From positions 1 through 11,083 of the forward strand of contig QOAL01000223.1 of assembly GCA_003978135.1 (NCBI GenBank): DNA of 11,083 nucleotides. The letters run 5' to 3'. The notes beneath the pieces were generated by a model. That model saw nothing but the letters and a program-made list of their open reading frames with translations. It made no database searches and was not told the origin of the DNA. Shown here one piece after another: positions 1-7,191 of the stretch. This stretch comes from Thermodesulfatator sp. Lineage in GTDB: Bacteria; Desulfobacterota; Dissulfuribacteria; Dissulfuribacterales; QOAL01. Position 1 is the first letter of the stretch. The number at the start of each line of letters is the position of its first letter. The translations under genes and the position numbers were made by a program.

Positions 1-22
1 AGTTTCAAAGAGGAGTTCAAAA

Positions 23-1234
23 ATGCCTGTTTATGTCTGGGTTGGTGCGGATGCCTCCGGTGCTACCACTAAGGGAGAAATCGAAGCTCAGGATGAACGT
101 ACTGCACGCCTGCTTCTTTCCAGAAAAAAGATTCGACTGAAGAAGCTCAAGAAAAAACCCAAGGACCTGTTGGAAAATGTTTCTTTCCTTCAACCCAAGG
201 TAAAAACCAAGGACATAGTAATCTTTACTAGGCAGCTCAGCACCATGATTGATGCAGGCCTTCCACTGGTACAGGGCCTTGATATCTTGGGCAACCAGCA
301 GGAGAACCCGACATTCAAAAAGATGTTGATTGACATCAAAACAGAGGTGGAAAGCGGATCAACCTTTGCAGATGCCCTGAAAAAATATCCCAAGCACTTT
401 GACAGGCTATATAGAAACATGGTAGCTGCCGGCGAGATAGGCGGTATTCTGGACGAGGTCTTGAGAAGGCTGTCAGACTACATGGAAAAGGCACAGGCAC
501 TGAAGGCAAAGGTAAAAAGTGCCATGACCTACCCAACAATTGTTCTGGCTATTTCAGCTGTGGTCCTGGGCATCATACTCATATTCGTAATACCAGTCTT
601 TGCCAAGATGTTTTCTGAATTTGGCTCCGCGCTTCCTGCTCCAACCCAAATTGTTATAAACGTATCAAACTTTATTAAATCATATATTCTTGCAATACTG
701 GGCTTTTTTGGTTTTCTTTTTATTGCCTTCAAGAAATTTTACGCAACAGATCGAGGCAAACTTCTTATAGACAGGCTGGTGCTCAAGGCGCCGATCTTCG
801 GCTCTCTCATAAGAAAGGTTGCTGTTGCCAAATTCACAAGGACATTGGGCACACTGATCAACAGCGGCGTTCCCATTATAGAAGCCCTTAATGTCGCAGC
901 AGGAACCGCTGGCAATAAAATTGTTGAAAACGCAATCCGTGCCGTGAAGGCGAGCATCAGTGAGGGTCGCTCCATAGCACAGCCGCTGTTGGAAAGCGGG
1001 GTCTTTCCAAGCATGGTTGTCCAGATGATTTCCGTTGGCGAAACTACAGGTGCCCTTGACAGCATGCTCAACAAGATAGCAGACTTTTATGACGAGGAAG
1101 TCGATACGGCGGTAGACGGGCTGACAAGCATGATTGAACCCTTCATGATCGTCTTTTTGGGAGGAACAATAGGTTCTATCATCATCGCCATGTACCTGCC
1201 TATCTTCAAGATGGCTGGTGTGGTAGGAGGGTAA
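23..1234 (+). CDS. pilC: Type IV pilus inner-membrane platform protein PilC (GspF family)
   Basis: PilC is the polytopic inner-membrane platform that couples the pilus assembly and retraction ATPases (PilB, PilT) to pilin insertion and extraction. The 403-residue protein has the family's usual length and two tandem T2SS-F repeats, roughly residues 67-190 and 270-393. Each repeat contains the diagnostic pattern: FTRQLSTMIDAGLPLVQGLD in the first and FTRTLGTLINSGVPIIEAL in the second, then VAAGEIGG and ISVGETTG. Hydrophobic segments near 171-194, 220-240 and 371-393 fit the three-helix topology. The N-terminus (MPVYVWVGADASGATTKGEI) is typical of PilC. The ATG is preceded by GAGGAG at 10-15, well spaced, so the start is secure. 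Upstream partners such as pilB would lie left of the window. Identification is confident; assignment to the pilus rather than a type II secretion system rests on homology style and on nearby pilD and PilZ genes. Confidence 0.95.
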   Translation: MPVYVWVGADASGATTKGEIEAQDERTARLLLSRKKIRLKKLKKKPKDLLENVSFLQPKVKTKDIVIFTRQLSTMIDAGLPLVQGLDILGNQQENPTFKKMLIDIKTEVESGSTFADALKKYPKHFDRLYRNMVAAGEIGGILDEVLRRLSDYMEKAQALKAKVKSAMTYPTIVLAISAVVLGIILIFVIPVFAKMFSEFGSALPAPTQIVINVSNFIKSYILAILGFFGFLFIAFKKFYATDRGKLLIDRLVLKAPIFGSLIRKVAVAKFTRTLGTLINSGVPIIEALNVAAGTAGNKIVENAIRAVKASISEGRSIAQPLLESGVFPSMVVQMISVGETTGALDSMLNKIADFYDEEVDTAVDGLTSMIEPFMIVFLGGTIGSIIIAMYLPIFKMAGVVGG

Positions 1235-1243
1235 GAAAAGTTA

Positions 1244-1516
1244 GGGAGCATGCCCTATTTGTCCCGTTCACTTATCCAAAGAAGGGATAGGTTCTTTACC
1301 TTTTCTCCAGAATGCTTATGAATCGACGGCTTCGGGAAGGAACGAGCAGTTTCTTTCAAGATTTCACCAAGGGGAAGCCAGGTTTGGCCGCACTTGAGTT
1401 GGTAAGATTGTCCAAGTATGTATCCAGAAAGGGTATGTAGCCCGCACAGCGGCTGTTGGTGAATCTTGAAAGAAATGCTCGTCCTCAGCCTATGGGGGCA
1501 AACAGGGGATACTCCC
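1244..1516. mobile_element. MITE-like non-autonomous element with terminal inverted repeats and target duplication
   Basis: Seen directly: positions 1244-1265 and 1495-1516 are inverted repeats of each other, matching at 18 of 22 positions and beginning GGGAG. They are flanked by near-identical 9-bp direct repeats, GAAAAGTTA (1235-1243) and GGAAAGTTA (1517-1525), which look like a target-site duplication. A second inverted pair lies inside: 1343-1370 against 1456-1481, which pair throughout apart from two single-base indels. The 273-bp interval has no convincing reading frame. Removing the element and one duplication copy would put the terminator at 1527 a few bases after the pilC stop, which supports insertion into the pilC 3' untranslated region. 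Inference: a miniature inverted-repeat element mobilised by a transposase elsewhere. The parent insertion-sequence family cannot be named from this copy. Confidence 0.68.
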
Positions 1517-1526
1517 GGAAAGTTAA

Positions 1527-1574
1527 GGCAAACAAGTCCCTGCACGTGCGGGAGCAGGGACTTGTTGCCTTTTT
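1527..1574 (+). terminator. Rho-independent terminator of the pilC transcript
   Basis: Arms 1527-1543 and 1554-1569 pair over 16 bp with one bulged A (core AACAAGTCCCTGC against GCAGGGACTTGTT), closing a 10-nt loop. Five T residues follow immediately (1570-1574). It points rightward, away from pilC, and now lies about 290 bp past the pilC stop because of the inserted element at 1244-1516. The opposite side lacks an adequate U tract, so bidirectional action is not clear. Confidence 0.88.
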
Positions 1575-1580
1575 GTTATC

Positions 1581-1724
1581 TAGTGTCCATCCATAAATGG
1601 CCCTTTTGCCCGATGACTGCGTTGCTCGTCGGCGAAAAATGCTCATGTACGCCAAGTACACTGCGCTTTTTCGCCTCCTTGCGCCTTGTCCTCGAACAAA
1701 ATCGCCTATTTCTGGATGGACACT
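1581..1724. repeat. Long imperfect palindromic intergenic repeat
   Basis: The outer arms TAGTGTCCATCC (1581-1592) and GGATGGACACT (1714-1724) are perfect inverted repeats over 11 bp and continue imperfectly for about 10 bp more. Inside, 1611-1650 is complementary with gaps to 1656-1695. This includes GGCGAAAAA (1631-1639) against TTTTTCGCC (1667-1675) and TGTAC (1646-1650) against GTACA (1656-1660). The whole 144-bp unit could fold into one long hairpin or cruciform. It sits between convergent transcription units (pilC and the response regulator ending at 1778). I associate repeats with this internal pattern with desulfobacterial genomes, but that is memory and was not searched. A degenerate end of what seems the same family is at 7358-7405. 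Confidence 0.75.
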
Positions 1725-1777
1725 GGCTATTAGGACAGACGGGAAATGCTCCCTTCAAAGGAAATCCGCCTTTTTGA

Positions 1778-3199
1778 TTATTGTCCGGAAACCACCTGGT
1801 AATCCTTCATCTTGTAAAGAAGTGCCGGCAGGCTGATTTCCAGCAGCTGGGATGCCTGGGTCTTGTTGCCCTTGGTCTTTGCCAAGGCAAGATTTATCAG
1901 TTTTTTCTCCAGAATCTTTGTGTTTTTCTTGATGGAAAGACCGTTATGGGTCGGCATGAATCCTTCAGACGCCCTCCCGCCTTCCGGGTCCATTATTTGA
2001 ACATTGGGTGGCAGGTCTTCTAATTGAATAGTTTCGTGTTCCGTAAGAACCAGGGCGCGTTCAATGATATTTTCCAGTTCCCGTACGTTTCCCGGCCATC
2101 TGTAATTCATAAGAAGCTGCATGGCCTCCGGACTAACACCTGTAACCTTTTTGGGCTTTATGACCTTGTTGTATTTTTCAATGAAATGGGAAACCAGCAA
2201 CCGTATATCCTGTTTTCTCTCCCGCAGAGGGGGAATTACAATAGTCAGAACATTTATCCGGTAGAGGAGATCCTCGCGAAATTTCCCCTTTCGGACCAGA
2301 TCTCCCAGATCCCTGGCAGTGGCAGCTACTATTCGCACATCCACCTTGATTATCCTGTTGTCTCCAACCGGCCTGATCTCCTGCTCCTGCAAGACCCTGA
2401 GCAATTTCACCTGCAGGGAAAGAGGAAGCTCTCCTATCTCATCGAGGAACAGGGTTCCACTGTCTGCTTCCACGAAAAGGCCCTTCTTTGATTTGACAGC
2501 ATCGGTAAATGCGCCCCTTACATGACCGAAAAGTTCGCTCTCAAGCAAATTTTCAGGTATGCCCCCACAGTTTACTGCCACAAAGGGGGCATGTTTTCTA
2601 ATACTGTTGAAATGAAGTGCCCTGGCCACGAGCTCCTTACCGGTACCGCTTTCACCTGTAACAAGCACTGTTGTCTTGTAATCCTTGACCTTTTCTATCA
2701 CCTCGAAAATGCGCTCCATCTCAGGGCTGCGCGCAACTATTCTTGAGAAGGAATAACGTTCTTCTACCTGGCGCTTAAGCTTTACGTTTTCCTTGTAGAG
2801 CTTTTCCCGTTCTTCAGCCCTCTTGAATGCGAATTGGAGCTGGGAAAATGAAACCGGCTTGGCCAGATAGTCAACGGCGCCAAGGTTGGTCACCTCTATG
2901 GCCATATCAACTTCAGCCTTGCCTGACATGACAATAATATTTGATGTCACGCCTGCAGCCTTGGCCTTCTTGAGGAAATCCACAGCCGTATCCACAGGGT
3001 GGTCATCTTTCCGGCCGTCAGGGCCGAGAAAATAGTCACAGACTATGTGCTTGAAGTCATTCCTGGAGGCCAGGGCCAAGGCCTCTTCCATATTTTTGGC
3101 CTGACTTGCCTCGTAACCCTCCATTCGGTCCACATAGCTGGCTATCAGGCCCCTGATCTCATATTCATCATCTACAACGAGAACTTTTTTAACGTGCAT
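1778..3199 (-). CDS. Sigma-54-dependent response regulator (NtrC/AtoC class) with GAFTDA motif
   Basis: A three-domain transcription activator of 473 residues. The receiver domain (about 1-130) has the acidic pair D10/D11, phospho-acceptor D55, S92 and K114. The AAA+ sigma-54 interaction domain (about 152-380) has Walker A GESGTGKE (182-189), Walker B GTLFLDEIGE (248-257) and WPGNVREL (368-375). A Fis-type helix-turn-helix ends the protein (about 434-468). Two oddities are visible. The sigma-54 contact loop reads GAFTDA (229-234) rather than GAFTGA. The segment after D55 reads DYFLGPDGRKDDHPVDT, with no MPxxxG and about ten extra residues in the beta3-alpha3 region. The gene lies 53 bp downstream of pilD and is probably its operon partner; no strong ribosome-binding site precedes the ATG at 3199. 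No histidine kinase lies nearby. The placement suggests a PilR-like role, but the pilR name is not justified from sequence alone. Confidence 0.93.
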   Translation of the reverse strand: MHVKKVLVVDDEYEIRGLIASYVDRMEGYEASQAKNMEEALALASRNDFKHIVCDYFLGPDGRKDDHPVDTAVDFLKKAKAAGVTSNIIVMSGKAEVDMAIEVTNLGAVDYLAKPVSFSQLQFAFKRAEEREKLYKENVKLKRQVEERYSFSRIVARSPEMERIFEVIEKVKDYKTTVLVTGESGTGKELVARALHFNSIRKHAPFVAVNCGGIPENLLESELFGHVRGAFTDAVKSKKGLFVEADSGTLFLDEIGELPLSLQVKLLRVLQEQEIRPVGDNRIIKVDVRIVAATARDLGDLVRKGKFREDLLYRINVLTIVIPPLRERKQDIRLLVSHFIEKYNKVIKPKKVTGVSPEAMQLLMNYRWPGNVRELENIIERALVLTEHETIQLEDLPPNVQIMDPEGGRASEGFMPTHNGLSIKKNTKILEKKLINLALAKTKGNKTQASQLLEISLPALLYKMKDYQVVSGQ

Positions 3200-3252
3200 G
3201 GCAGTTTTCTGTCCGTTCCTGAAAAACTATGATCATATTTCCTTATCGGTAA

Positions 3253-4065
3253 TCAGGAGACATTGGAAAAACCGGACAGATAGAACTCCAGGATTCTTTC
3301 TCCGAAAAGGATCTGGATTTCAGCAGCCAGGGCCAGAAAGGGACCGAAGGGAATCTGGAAATCCCTGCCCTTGCTGCTGACAAGGATGTAAGCGATTCCT
3401 ATTACTGAGCCTATTACCGCACTGAAAAACACCACGAACGGTATTGCCTGCCAGCCCAGGAATGCACCAATCATGGCAAGAAGCTTGATGTCTCCGCCTC
3501 CCATGCCAATCTTTTTGGTAACCAGGTAATAGCCCCATGTCACAAGATAAAGTATTCCTCCACCTGCCAGGGCCCCCAAAATGGAGTCCCATATATCCAT
3601 GCCGGGCAGAAAATAAGAGGCCAGAACTCCTGCTGCTATTCCCGGAATGGAAATCATGTCAGGAATAATCCTGTGCGCAAGATCTATAAATGTGACAACT
3701 ATCAGACTGCAGGAAAAGGCGAACATGATAAGAAACTGGGTGGAGAGTCTAAACTTGAACCAGAGAGATAGGCCCAGAATGGCCGTAAGCAACTCTACAA
3801 GCGGATATTGGATGGAAATTCTCGTTCCACATCCTGAGCATTTGCCTTTAAGCAAGAGATAGCTGAGGACAGGAATGTTTTCCCACCATCTCAGCCTGTG
3901 GCCACAGTCTGGACATGCTGACGGCGGGGTGACTACAGAACGGTTTTCCGGCATTCTGTAAATGCAGACATTGAGAAAGCTTCCTATGCACAACCCCAGA
4001 ACAAAAATCACTACACCCGTCAAATACTGGGAATGCGCCAGGGGCTGAAAGCTGAAAACATCCAT
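3253..4065 (-). CDS. pilD: Prepilin peptidase / N-methyltransferase PilD (A24 family)
   Basis: PilD is an inner-membrane aspartyl peptidase that cleaves the leader of type IV prepilins and pseudopilins and N-methylates the new terminal residue. The 270-residue protein shows the full-length architecture. An N-terminal membrane segment is followed by GSFLNVCIYRMP (28-39). A cytoplasmic zinc-binding loop carries C51-x2-C54 and C76-x2-C79. The catalytic aspartates are D128 in FIDLAHRIIPD and D192 in the GxGD motif GMGGGDIK (187-194). The conserved PFGPFLALA follows at 239-247. Multiple hydrophobic helices fill the rest. Presence of both CxxC pairs suggests the bifunctional form with methyltransferase activity. 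The gene is 28 bp downstream of the PilZ gene and 53 bp upstream of the response regulator. Its ribosome-binding site is weak, so translation may be coupled to the upstream gene. Confidence 0.96.
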   Translation of the reverse strand: MDVFSFQPLAHSQYLTGVVIFVLGLCIGSFLNVCIYRMPENRSVVTPPSACPDCGHRLRWWENIPVLSYLLLKGKCSGCGTRISIQYPLVELLTAILGLSLWFKFRLSTQFLIMFAFSCSLIVVTFIDLAHRIIPDMISIPGIAAGVLASYFLPGMDIWDSILGALAGGGILYLVTWGYYLVTKKIGMGGGDIKLLAMIGAFLGWQAIPFVVFFSAVIGSVIGIAYILVSSKGRDFQIPFGPFLALAAEIQILFGERILEFYLSGFSNVS

Positions 4066-4093
4066 TGAATTTTGCCCGTCTTGTTGAAAGGCC

Positions 4094-4495
4094 CTATTTT
4101 TTGTCCTGTTTGGGGAGAGTCTGGAGCTTCAGGAGACCCTTTTGAACCATGTCCAGATAATCGCTCCTGAGTTTTTCCAGTTGCGGCATTAATTTTAAAA
4201 ATTCTGCATAAAAGGAATAATAGTCTGACTGATCAGGGGCAAAACGCACCTGGACGAACTGCATGCCCACACCATCTCCTTTTTCACCTGAATGATGAAT
4301 ATAGCCCTTGAGCAATACGCAGCCTACTACGGGAAGTTCCAGCAAAAGGTCAGACAGAAAGCCCTCTGCTATCGGCTCCTTTGTCTCTACAAAGCAGCCA
4401 TCTATGGATATATTCCTGGTGTAGCCCCACAAATCATGCTCGGGAAAATATACTCTCAGATAAACCGGGTAACGCGGCGATTTGCGTCGTTCCAT
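4094..4495 (-). CDS. PilZ domain protein (candidate c-di-GMP receptor)
   Basis: A 133-residue protein consisting of a PilZ beta-barrel plus a helical C-terminal tail. The c-di-GMP binding signatures are intact: RxxxR at R4-R8 (MERRKSPRYPV) and (D/N)xSxxG at N28-S30-G33 (RNISIDGCF). The later GVGMQF strand (75-80) is also typical. The start chosen is the internal ATG at 4495 because AGGAG lies 7 nt upstream and the RxxxR motif then falls at the usual extreme N-terminus. An in-frame upstream ATG at 4567 would add 24 residues with no PilZ similarity. The protein lies between a lipid kinase and pilD in a probable leftward operon, which points to a role in c-di-GMP control of pilus function. Its partner cannot be deduced; the charged C-terminal helix (about 95-125) is a possible interaction surface. 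Confidence 0.9.
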   Translation of the reverse strand: MERRKSPRYPVYLRVYFPEHDLWGYTRNISIDGCFVETKEPIAEGFLSDLLLELPVVGCVLLKGYIHHSGEKGDGVGMQFVQVRFAPDQSDYYSFYAEFLKLMPQLEKLRSDYLDMVQKGLLKLQTLPKQDKK

Positions 4496-4576
4496 AAAGG
4501 TCTCCTGTAAAAAGATATGAATGGGATGCCGTTTGGCTCCAGGTGTCTTAAGATATTCATCGTCCAAAAGAGACTT

Positions 4577-5611
4577 TTACGTTATTGCAGGATTTACAGC
4601 ACCCTCCGGCGCTCTATTGCTTTTCCTCTTCCAAGAAGCAAGAAGGTTACGACACATATCATCAGCCAGCGGCTTCAGGTAAGGCAGCACCCTTTCGTGG
4701 CCAATGACCACGGTACTACCTGTTGGTGCCCGGCCCATGGCTTCGCCATCAACCTGGTAATAGGCATCCAGCAATACCTTGAACCTGTAATGATCCCGGA
4801 CAGAGAGGCCAGGCCTAAACTTCCGGATTCTGCCACAAAGCATGTACAGGAAATATGCAAGACAGCTTTTGAATGCCATAACGTCGAGTTTACCGTCTGA
4901 AAAATTCACGTTTTCTGCCTGCACTACACCTCCTGCATAGGATGGTGCATTCAGGAACAAAATCTGGCTAAAAGCATTGTCATTGGCCATTGCAGGATAA
5001 GGATACCTGTCATCCGTTAGGAAATATTTTCTGGCGGTCATTTCCTGAAACATGACCTTGAAACCAGGCAGGACATAGAAGATTTTTTTAATGCTTGAAG
5101 GTGCTGGCAGACGGCTTGAAAGATGTTCCAAACTGGAAAAATTTCTGCAGATCCGTCCATCACAACCAAAACCTGCATAGGATACAAAGACCTGCTCCAC
5201 TTGTCCTCCGGGCTCATGGAGAACAAGTTTCCAGGTGTCCAGGGTGCCGGTTTCTGACCTGCTGATAGCATGATAAAGGCCATGAAGTCCCAGCCTTTTC
5301 CAGCTGTTCAACCACCCTGTACTTCTGGCAAGATCATTCCCCGTGCCCAGAGGGATGAAGGCAACGACTGGTGGCCTGGGAAAATGTACCAGCAGGGAAA
5401 CTATCTTGTTTATAGTCCCATCCCCCCCACAGATAATCACCAGGTCCTTGCGGGTGGCACAAGAATGCACCTGTGCACTGAGTCTGGCAGGATCAGTGAA
5501 TACAACCTGCTTGGAAACAGCTACTGGAAAAGGAAATGATTCTATTTCCATTGCCAGCTGTTCCCCTGAGCCAGAACCAGCTCTTGGATTTATGAAAAAA
5601 AGACATTCCAT
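4577..5611 (-). CDS. Diacylglycerol kinase family lipid kinase (YegS/DgkB-like)
   Basis: A soluble or membrane-associated lipid kinase of 344 residues, a little longer than the roughly 300 usual for this family. Motifs in order are FINPRAGSGSG (6-16), GGDGT (62-66, nucleotide-binding), PLGTGNDLAR (87-96), SDGKLDV (238-244) and QVDGE (286-290), all expected for the DAGK catalytic fold. The start ATG at 5611 places FINPRAGSG at residue 6, which fits the family, although no strong ribosome-binding site is seen. Members phosphorylate diacylglycerol or related long-chain lipids such as sphingoid bases or phosphatidylglycerol; the substrate cannot be assigned here. The gene is first in the leftward cluster with PilZ, pilD and a response regulator (81-bp gap to the PilZ start). 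It is divergent from the second sigma-54 regulator, with about 118 bp of shared promoter space. Confidence 0.9.
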   Translation of the reverse strand: MECLFFINPRAGSGSGEQLAMEIESFPFPVAVSKQVVFTDPARLSAQVHSCATRKDLVIICGGDGTINKIVSLLVHFPRPPVVAFIPLGTGNDLARSTGWLNSWKRLGLHGLYHAISRSETGTLDTWKLVLHEPGGQVEQVFVSYAGFGCDGRICRNFSSLEHLSSRLPAPSSIKKIFYVLPGFKVMFQEMTARKYFLTDDRYPYPAMANDNAFSQILFLNAPSYAGGVVQAENVNFSDGKLDVMAFKSCLAYFLYMLCGRIRKFRPGLSVRDHYRFKVLLDAYYQVDGEAMGRAPTGSTVVIGHERVLPYLKPLADDMCRNLLASWKRKSNRAPEGAVNPAIT

Positions 5612-5687
5612 GGAACTTGATAGGATAAGATATGCTAACTAATTTATAAAGCAGGAATTTTACAAAAGGAACAGACTTGACAGAGTG

Positions 5688-5704
5688 GTTCCTTGTACAG
5701 GAAC
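5688..5704. promoter_or_regulatory. Inverted repeat in the divergent promoter region
   Basis: GTTCCT (5688-5693) and AGGAAC (5699-5704) form a perfect 6-bp inverted repeat separated by TGTAC. It lies 25 bp upstream of the preferred ATG at 5730 and about 77 bp upstream of the divergent lipid-kinase start. It could be an operator or activator site for the divergent pair, or a small leader hairpin. The same span would be coding only if the GTG at 5685 were used as start, which I consider unlikely. Confidence 0.35.
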
Positions 5705-5729
5705 GGGAGAGCGAGTATTTAACGTACTT

Positions 5730-7106
5730 ATGGAAAAAAAGGATTTCAGAATACTGGTAGTAGACGATGAAAAATCACTGGTACTTCTCCTCTCGAGGAT
5801 TCTCAAGAAGGAGGGATATCAGGTCAGGGGCGTATACAGCGGAGAAGAGGCATTGGCAGTCATCCCGGGCTTTGAACCCAACCTTGTCATTACTGATTTA
5901 AAGATGCCTGGAATATCGGGAATCGAACTGATGGAGAAGATCAAGGCAGAAAGGCCGGAAACAGATTTCATAATGCTGACAGCATTTGCATCAGTGGAAA
6001 ATGCCGTTGCTGCCATGAAGTGTGGCGCTATCGACTACCTTACAAAGCCGTTAAAAAATCCGGATGAACTCAGGATTTCGGTGGAAAAGGTACTGGAACG
6101 CCAGGCCCTTATAAACACCAACGAGGGCTGGGAGCAGCAGCTCGATGGCGGACTGCCACCCAACAATGTCATCTTCGCAGGAATGGAAAACACATGGAAC
6201 CAGATCCAGAGAGTGGCGGATACCGAGGCGACAGTCCTTCTTCACGGAGAAAGCGGCACTGGAAAGAGCCTAATTGCCAAGGTAATCCACAAATTGAGCA
6301 ACAAGCAGGGGGCATTTGTGGAATTGAACTGTGCAGCCATGCCCGAGACCCTTATCGAATCAGAGCTTTTCGGGCACGAAAAGGGGGCATTCACTGGGGC
6401 TGTGAAGACCAAGAGAGGCAAATTTGAAATGGCCCAGGACGGCACCATATTTCTCGACGAAATAGGAGAAATGCCACTTTCTTCCCAGGCAAAGCTTCTC
6501 AGAATATTGCAGGAAAGGGCCTTTGAAAGGGTTGGGGGAACCGTAACCCTGACTACAAATGCCAGGATTTTGGCAGCAACCAATCGTGACCTTAAAATGA
6601 AGATAAAGGAAAAGAGCTTCAGAGAAGATCTTTATTACAGGCTGAACGTCTTTCCCATTGAGCTTCCACCCCTTCGAAAGAGGAGGGAGGCAATAAAGAT
6701 TATCAGCTCCTACCTGCTGAAGGATATTGCTGCCAGGGTTGGGAAAAAGGTGGAGAGATTCCAGGACGTGGCAATGGAACGTATGATGGATTACCAGTGG
6801 CCAGGCAATATCAGGGAGCTTTTCAATGCCATTGAACGGGCAGTGATACTGGCAGACAGAGCCCAAAAAGAATTAACCCTGGCTGACCTGTCCTTTATCG
6901 AGATGGACAATAGGCCCGCCTCCCAGGGCGCCACTGGAAAAATAAATAAGGGAATGGAACTCAAGAGGCTGGAAGAAATTGAAAGGGAAGCAATCGAGAA
7001 AACCCTTGAGGAAACCAAGGGTCACAGGAAGAAAGCTGCTGATATCCTTGGTATTTCTTTGAGGGCATTACAATATAAATTAAAAAAATACGCAGAGGGC
7101 AAATAA
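5730..7106 (+). CDS. Sigma-54-dependent response regulator (NtrC/ZraR class)
   Basis: A 458-residue phosphorylation-controlled activator of sigma-54 promoters. The receiver (about 5-120) has D12/D13, phospho-acceptor D56 in TDLKMPG, T84 and K106. The AAA+ domain has Walker A GESGTGKS (173-180; the last residue is usually E in this class), an intact GAFTGA loop (219-224) and Walker B with D243/E244. WPGNIREL and a C-terminal Fis-type helix-turn-helix (about 420-455) complete it. The ATG at 5730 was preferred because it puts the receiver motif RILVVDDE at residue 7; an in-frame GTG at 5685 adds 15 unconvincing residues. Neither start has a well-spaced Shine-Dalgarno. No cognate histidine kinase lies in the window. 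Directly downstream are two -24/-12 promoter matches and a probable small RNA, plausible local targets. Compared with the regulator at 1778-3199, this one has an ordinary receiver and standard sigma-54 contact loop. Confidence 0.94.
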   Translation: MEKKDFRILVVDDEKSLVLLLSRILKKEGYQVRGVYSGEEALAVIPGFEPNLVITDLKMPGISGIELMEKIKAERPETDFIMLTAFASVENAVAAMKCGAIDYLTKPLKNPDELRISVEKVLERQALINTNEGWEQQLDGGLPPNNVIFAGMENTWNQIQRVADTEATVLLHGESGTGKSLIAKVIHKLSNKQGAFVELNCAAMPETLIESELFGHEKGAFTGAVKTKRGKFEMAQDGTIFLDEIGEMPLSSQAKLLRILQERAFERVGGTVTLTTNARILAATNRDLKMKIKEKSFREDLYYRLNVFPIELPPLRKRREAIKIISSYLLKDIAARVGKKVERFQDVAMERMMDYQWPGNIRELFNAIERAVILADRAQKELTLADLSFIEMDNRPASQGATGKINKGMELKRLEEIEREAIEKTLEETKGHRKKAADILGISLRALQYKLKKYAEGK

Positions 7107-7107
7107 G

Positions 7108-7123
7108 TGGCACGCCACATGCA
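7108..7123 (+). promoter_or_regulatory. Candidate sigma-54 promoter (upstream copy)
   Basis: TGGCACGCCACATGCA has GG (7109-7110) and GC (7121-7122) separated by exactly 10 bp. It differs from the TGGCACG-N4-TTGCA consensus at one base. It begins 2 nt after the stop of the regulator gene. The start site would be near 7134. A 5-bp inverted repeat, GTGGC-AC-GCCAC (7107-7118), overlaps it, so it might instead be a protein-binding site. Confidence 0.45.
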
Positions 7124-7164
7124 GCTATACTTTTTAAATTTGCAATAACACAGCAAAGCCAAGG

Positions 7165-7180
7165 TTGGCACAGAGATTGC
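7165..7180 (+). promoter_or_regulatory. Candidate sigma-54 (-24/-12) promoter for the small RNA
   Basis: TTGGCACAGAGATTGC contains the -24 element TTGGCAC and the -12 element TTGC, with GG (7167-7168) and GC (7179-7180) exactly 10 bp apart, as sigma-54 holoenzyme requires. This is close to a consensus site. Transcription would begin around 7191-7193, about 86 nt ahead of a rho-independent terminator and with no open reading frame between. The adjacent NtrC-class activator is the obvious candidate regulator, by inference only. Confidence 0.7.
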
Positions 7181-7191
7181 GACATAAAAAA

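Noticed and set aside
1255..1545. Leftward open frame of 96 codons covering most of the MITE-like element
   Set aside because: It runs through both terminal inverted repeats and the nested inverted pair, has no ribosome-binding site and shows no transposase motif; it looks like a chance frame.
1732..1753. A third sequence resembling the GGGAG terminal repeat, in right-end orientation
   Set aside because: Only about 15 of 22 positions match the 1495-1516 end, and no target duplication pairs it with 1235-1243. It may be an eroded end, but the evidence is weaker than for 1244-1516.
1750..1777. Hairpin AAAGG...CCTTT followed by T residues, as a rightward terminator
   Set aside because: The stem is only about 5 bp, and it lies between converging genes where the strong terminator at 1527-1574 already acts.
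4496..4567. N-terminal extension of the PilZ gene to ATG 4567
   Set aside because: The internal ATG at 4495 has a strong AGGAG and places the RxxxR motif at the usual terminus.
5685..5729. GTG start for the second sigma-54 regulator
   Set aside because: It adds 15 residues before a receiver that normally begins within about 10 residues of the start, lacks a well-spaced Shine-Dalgarno and would run through an inverted repeat.
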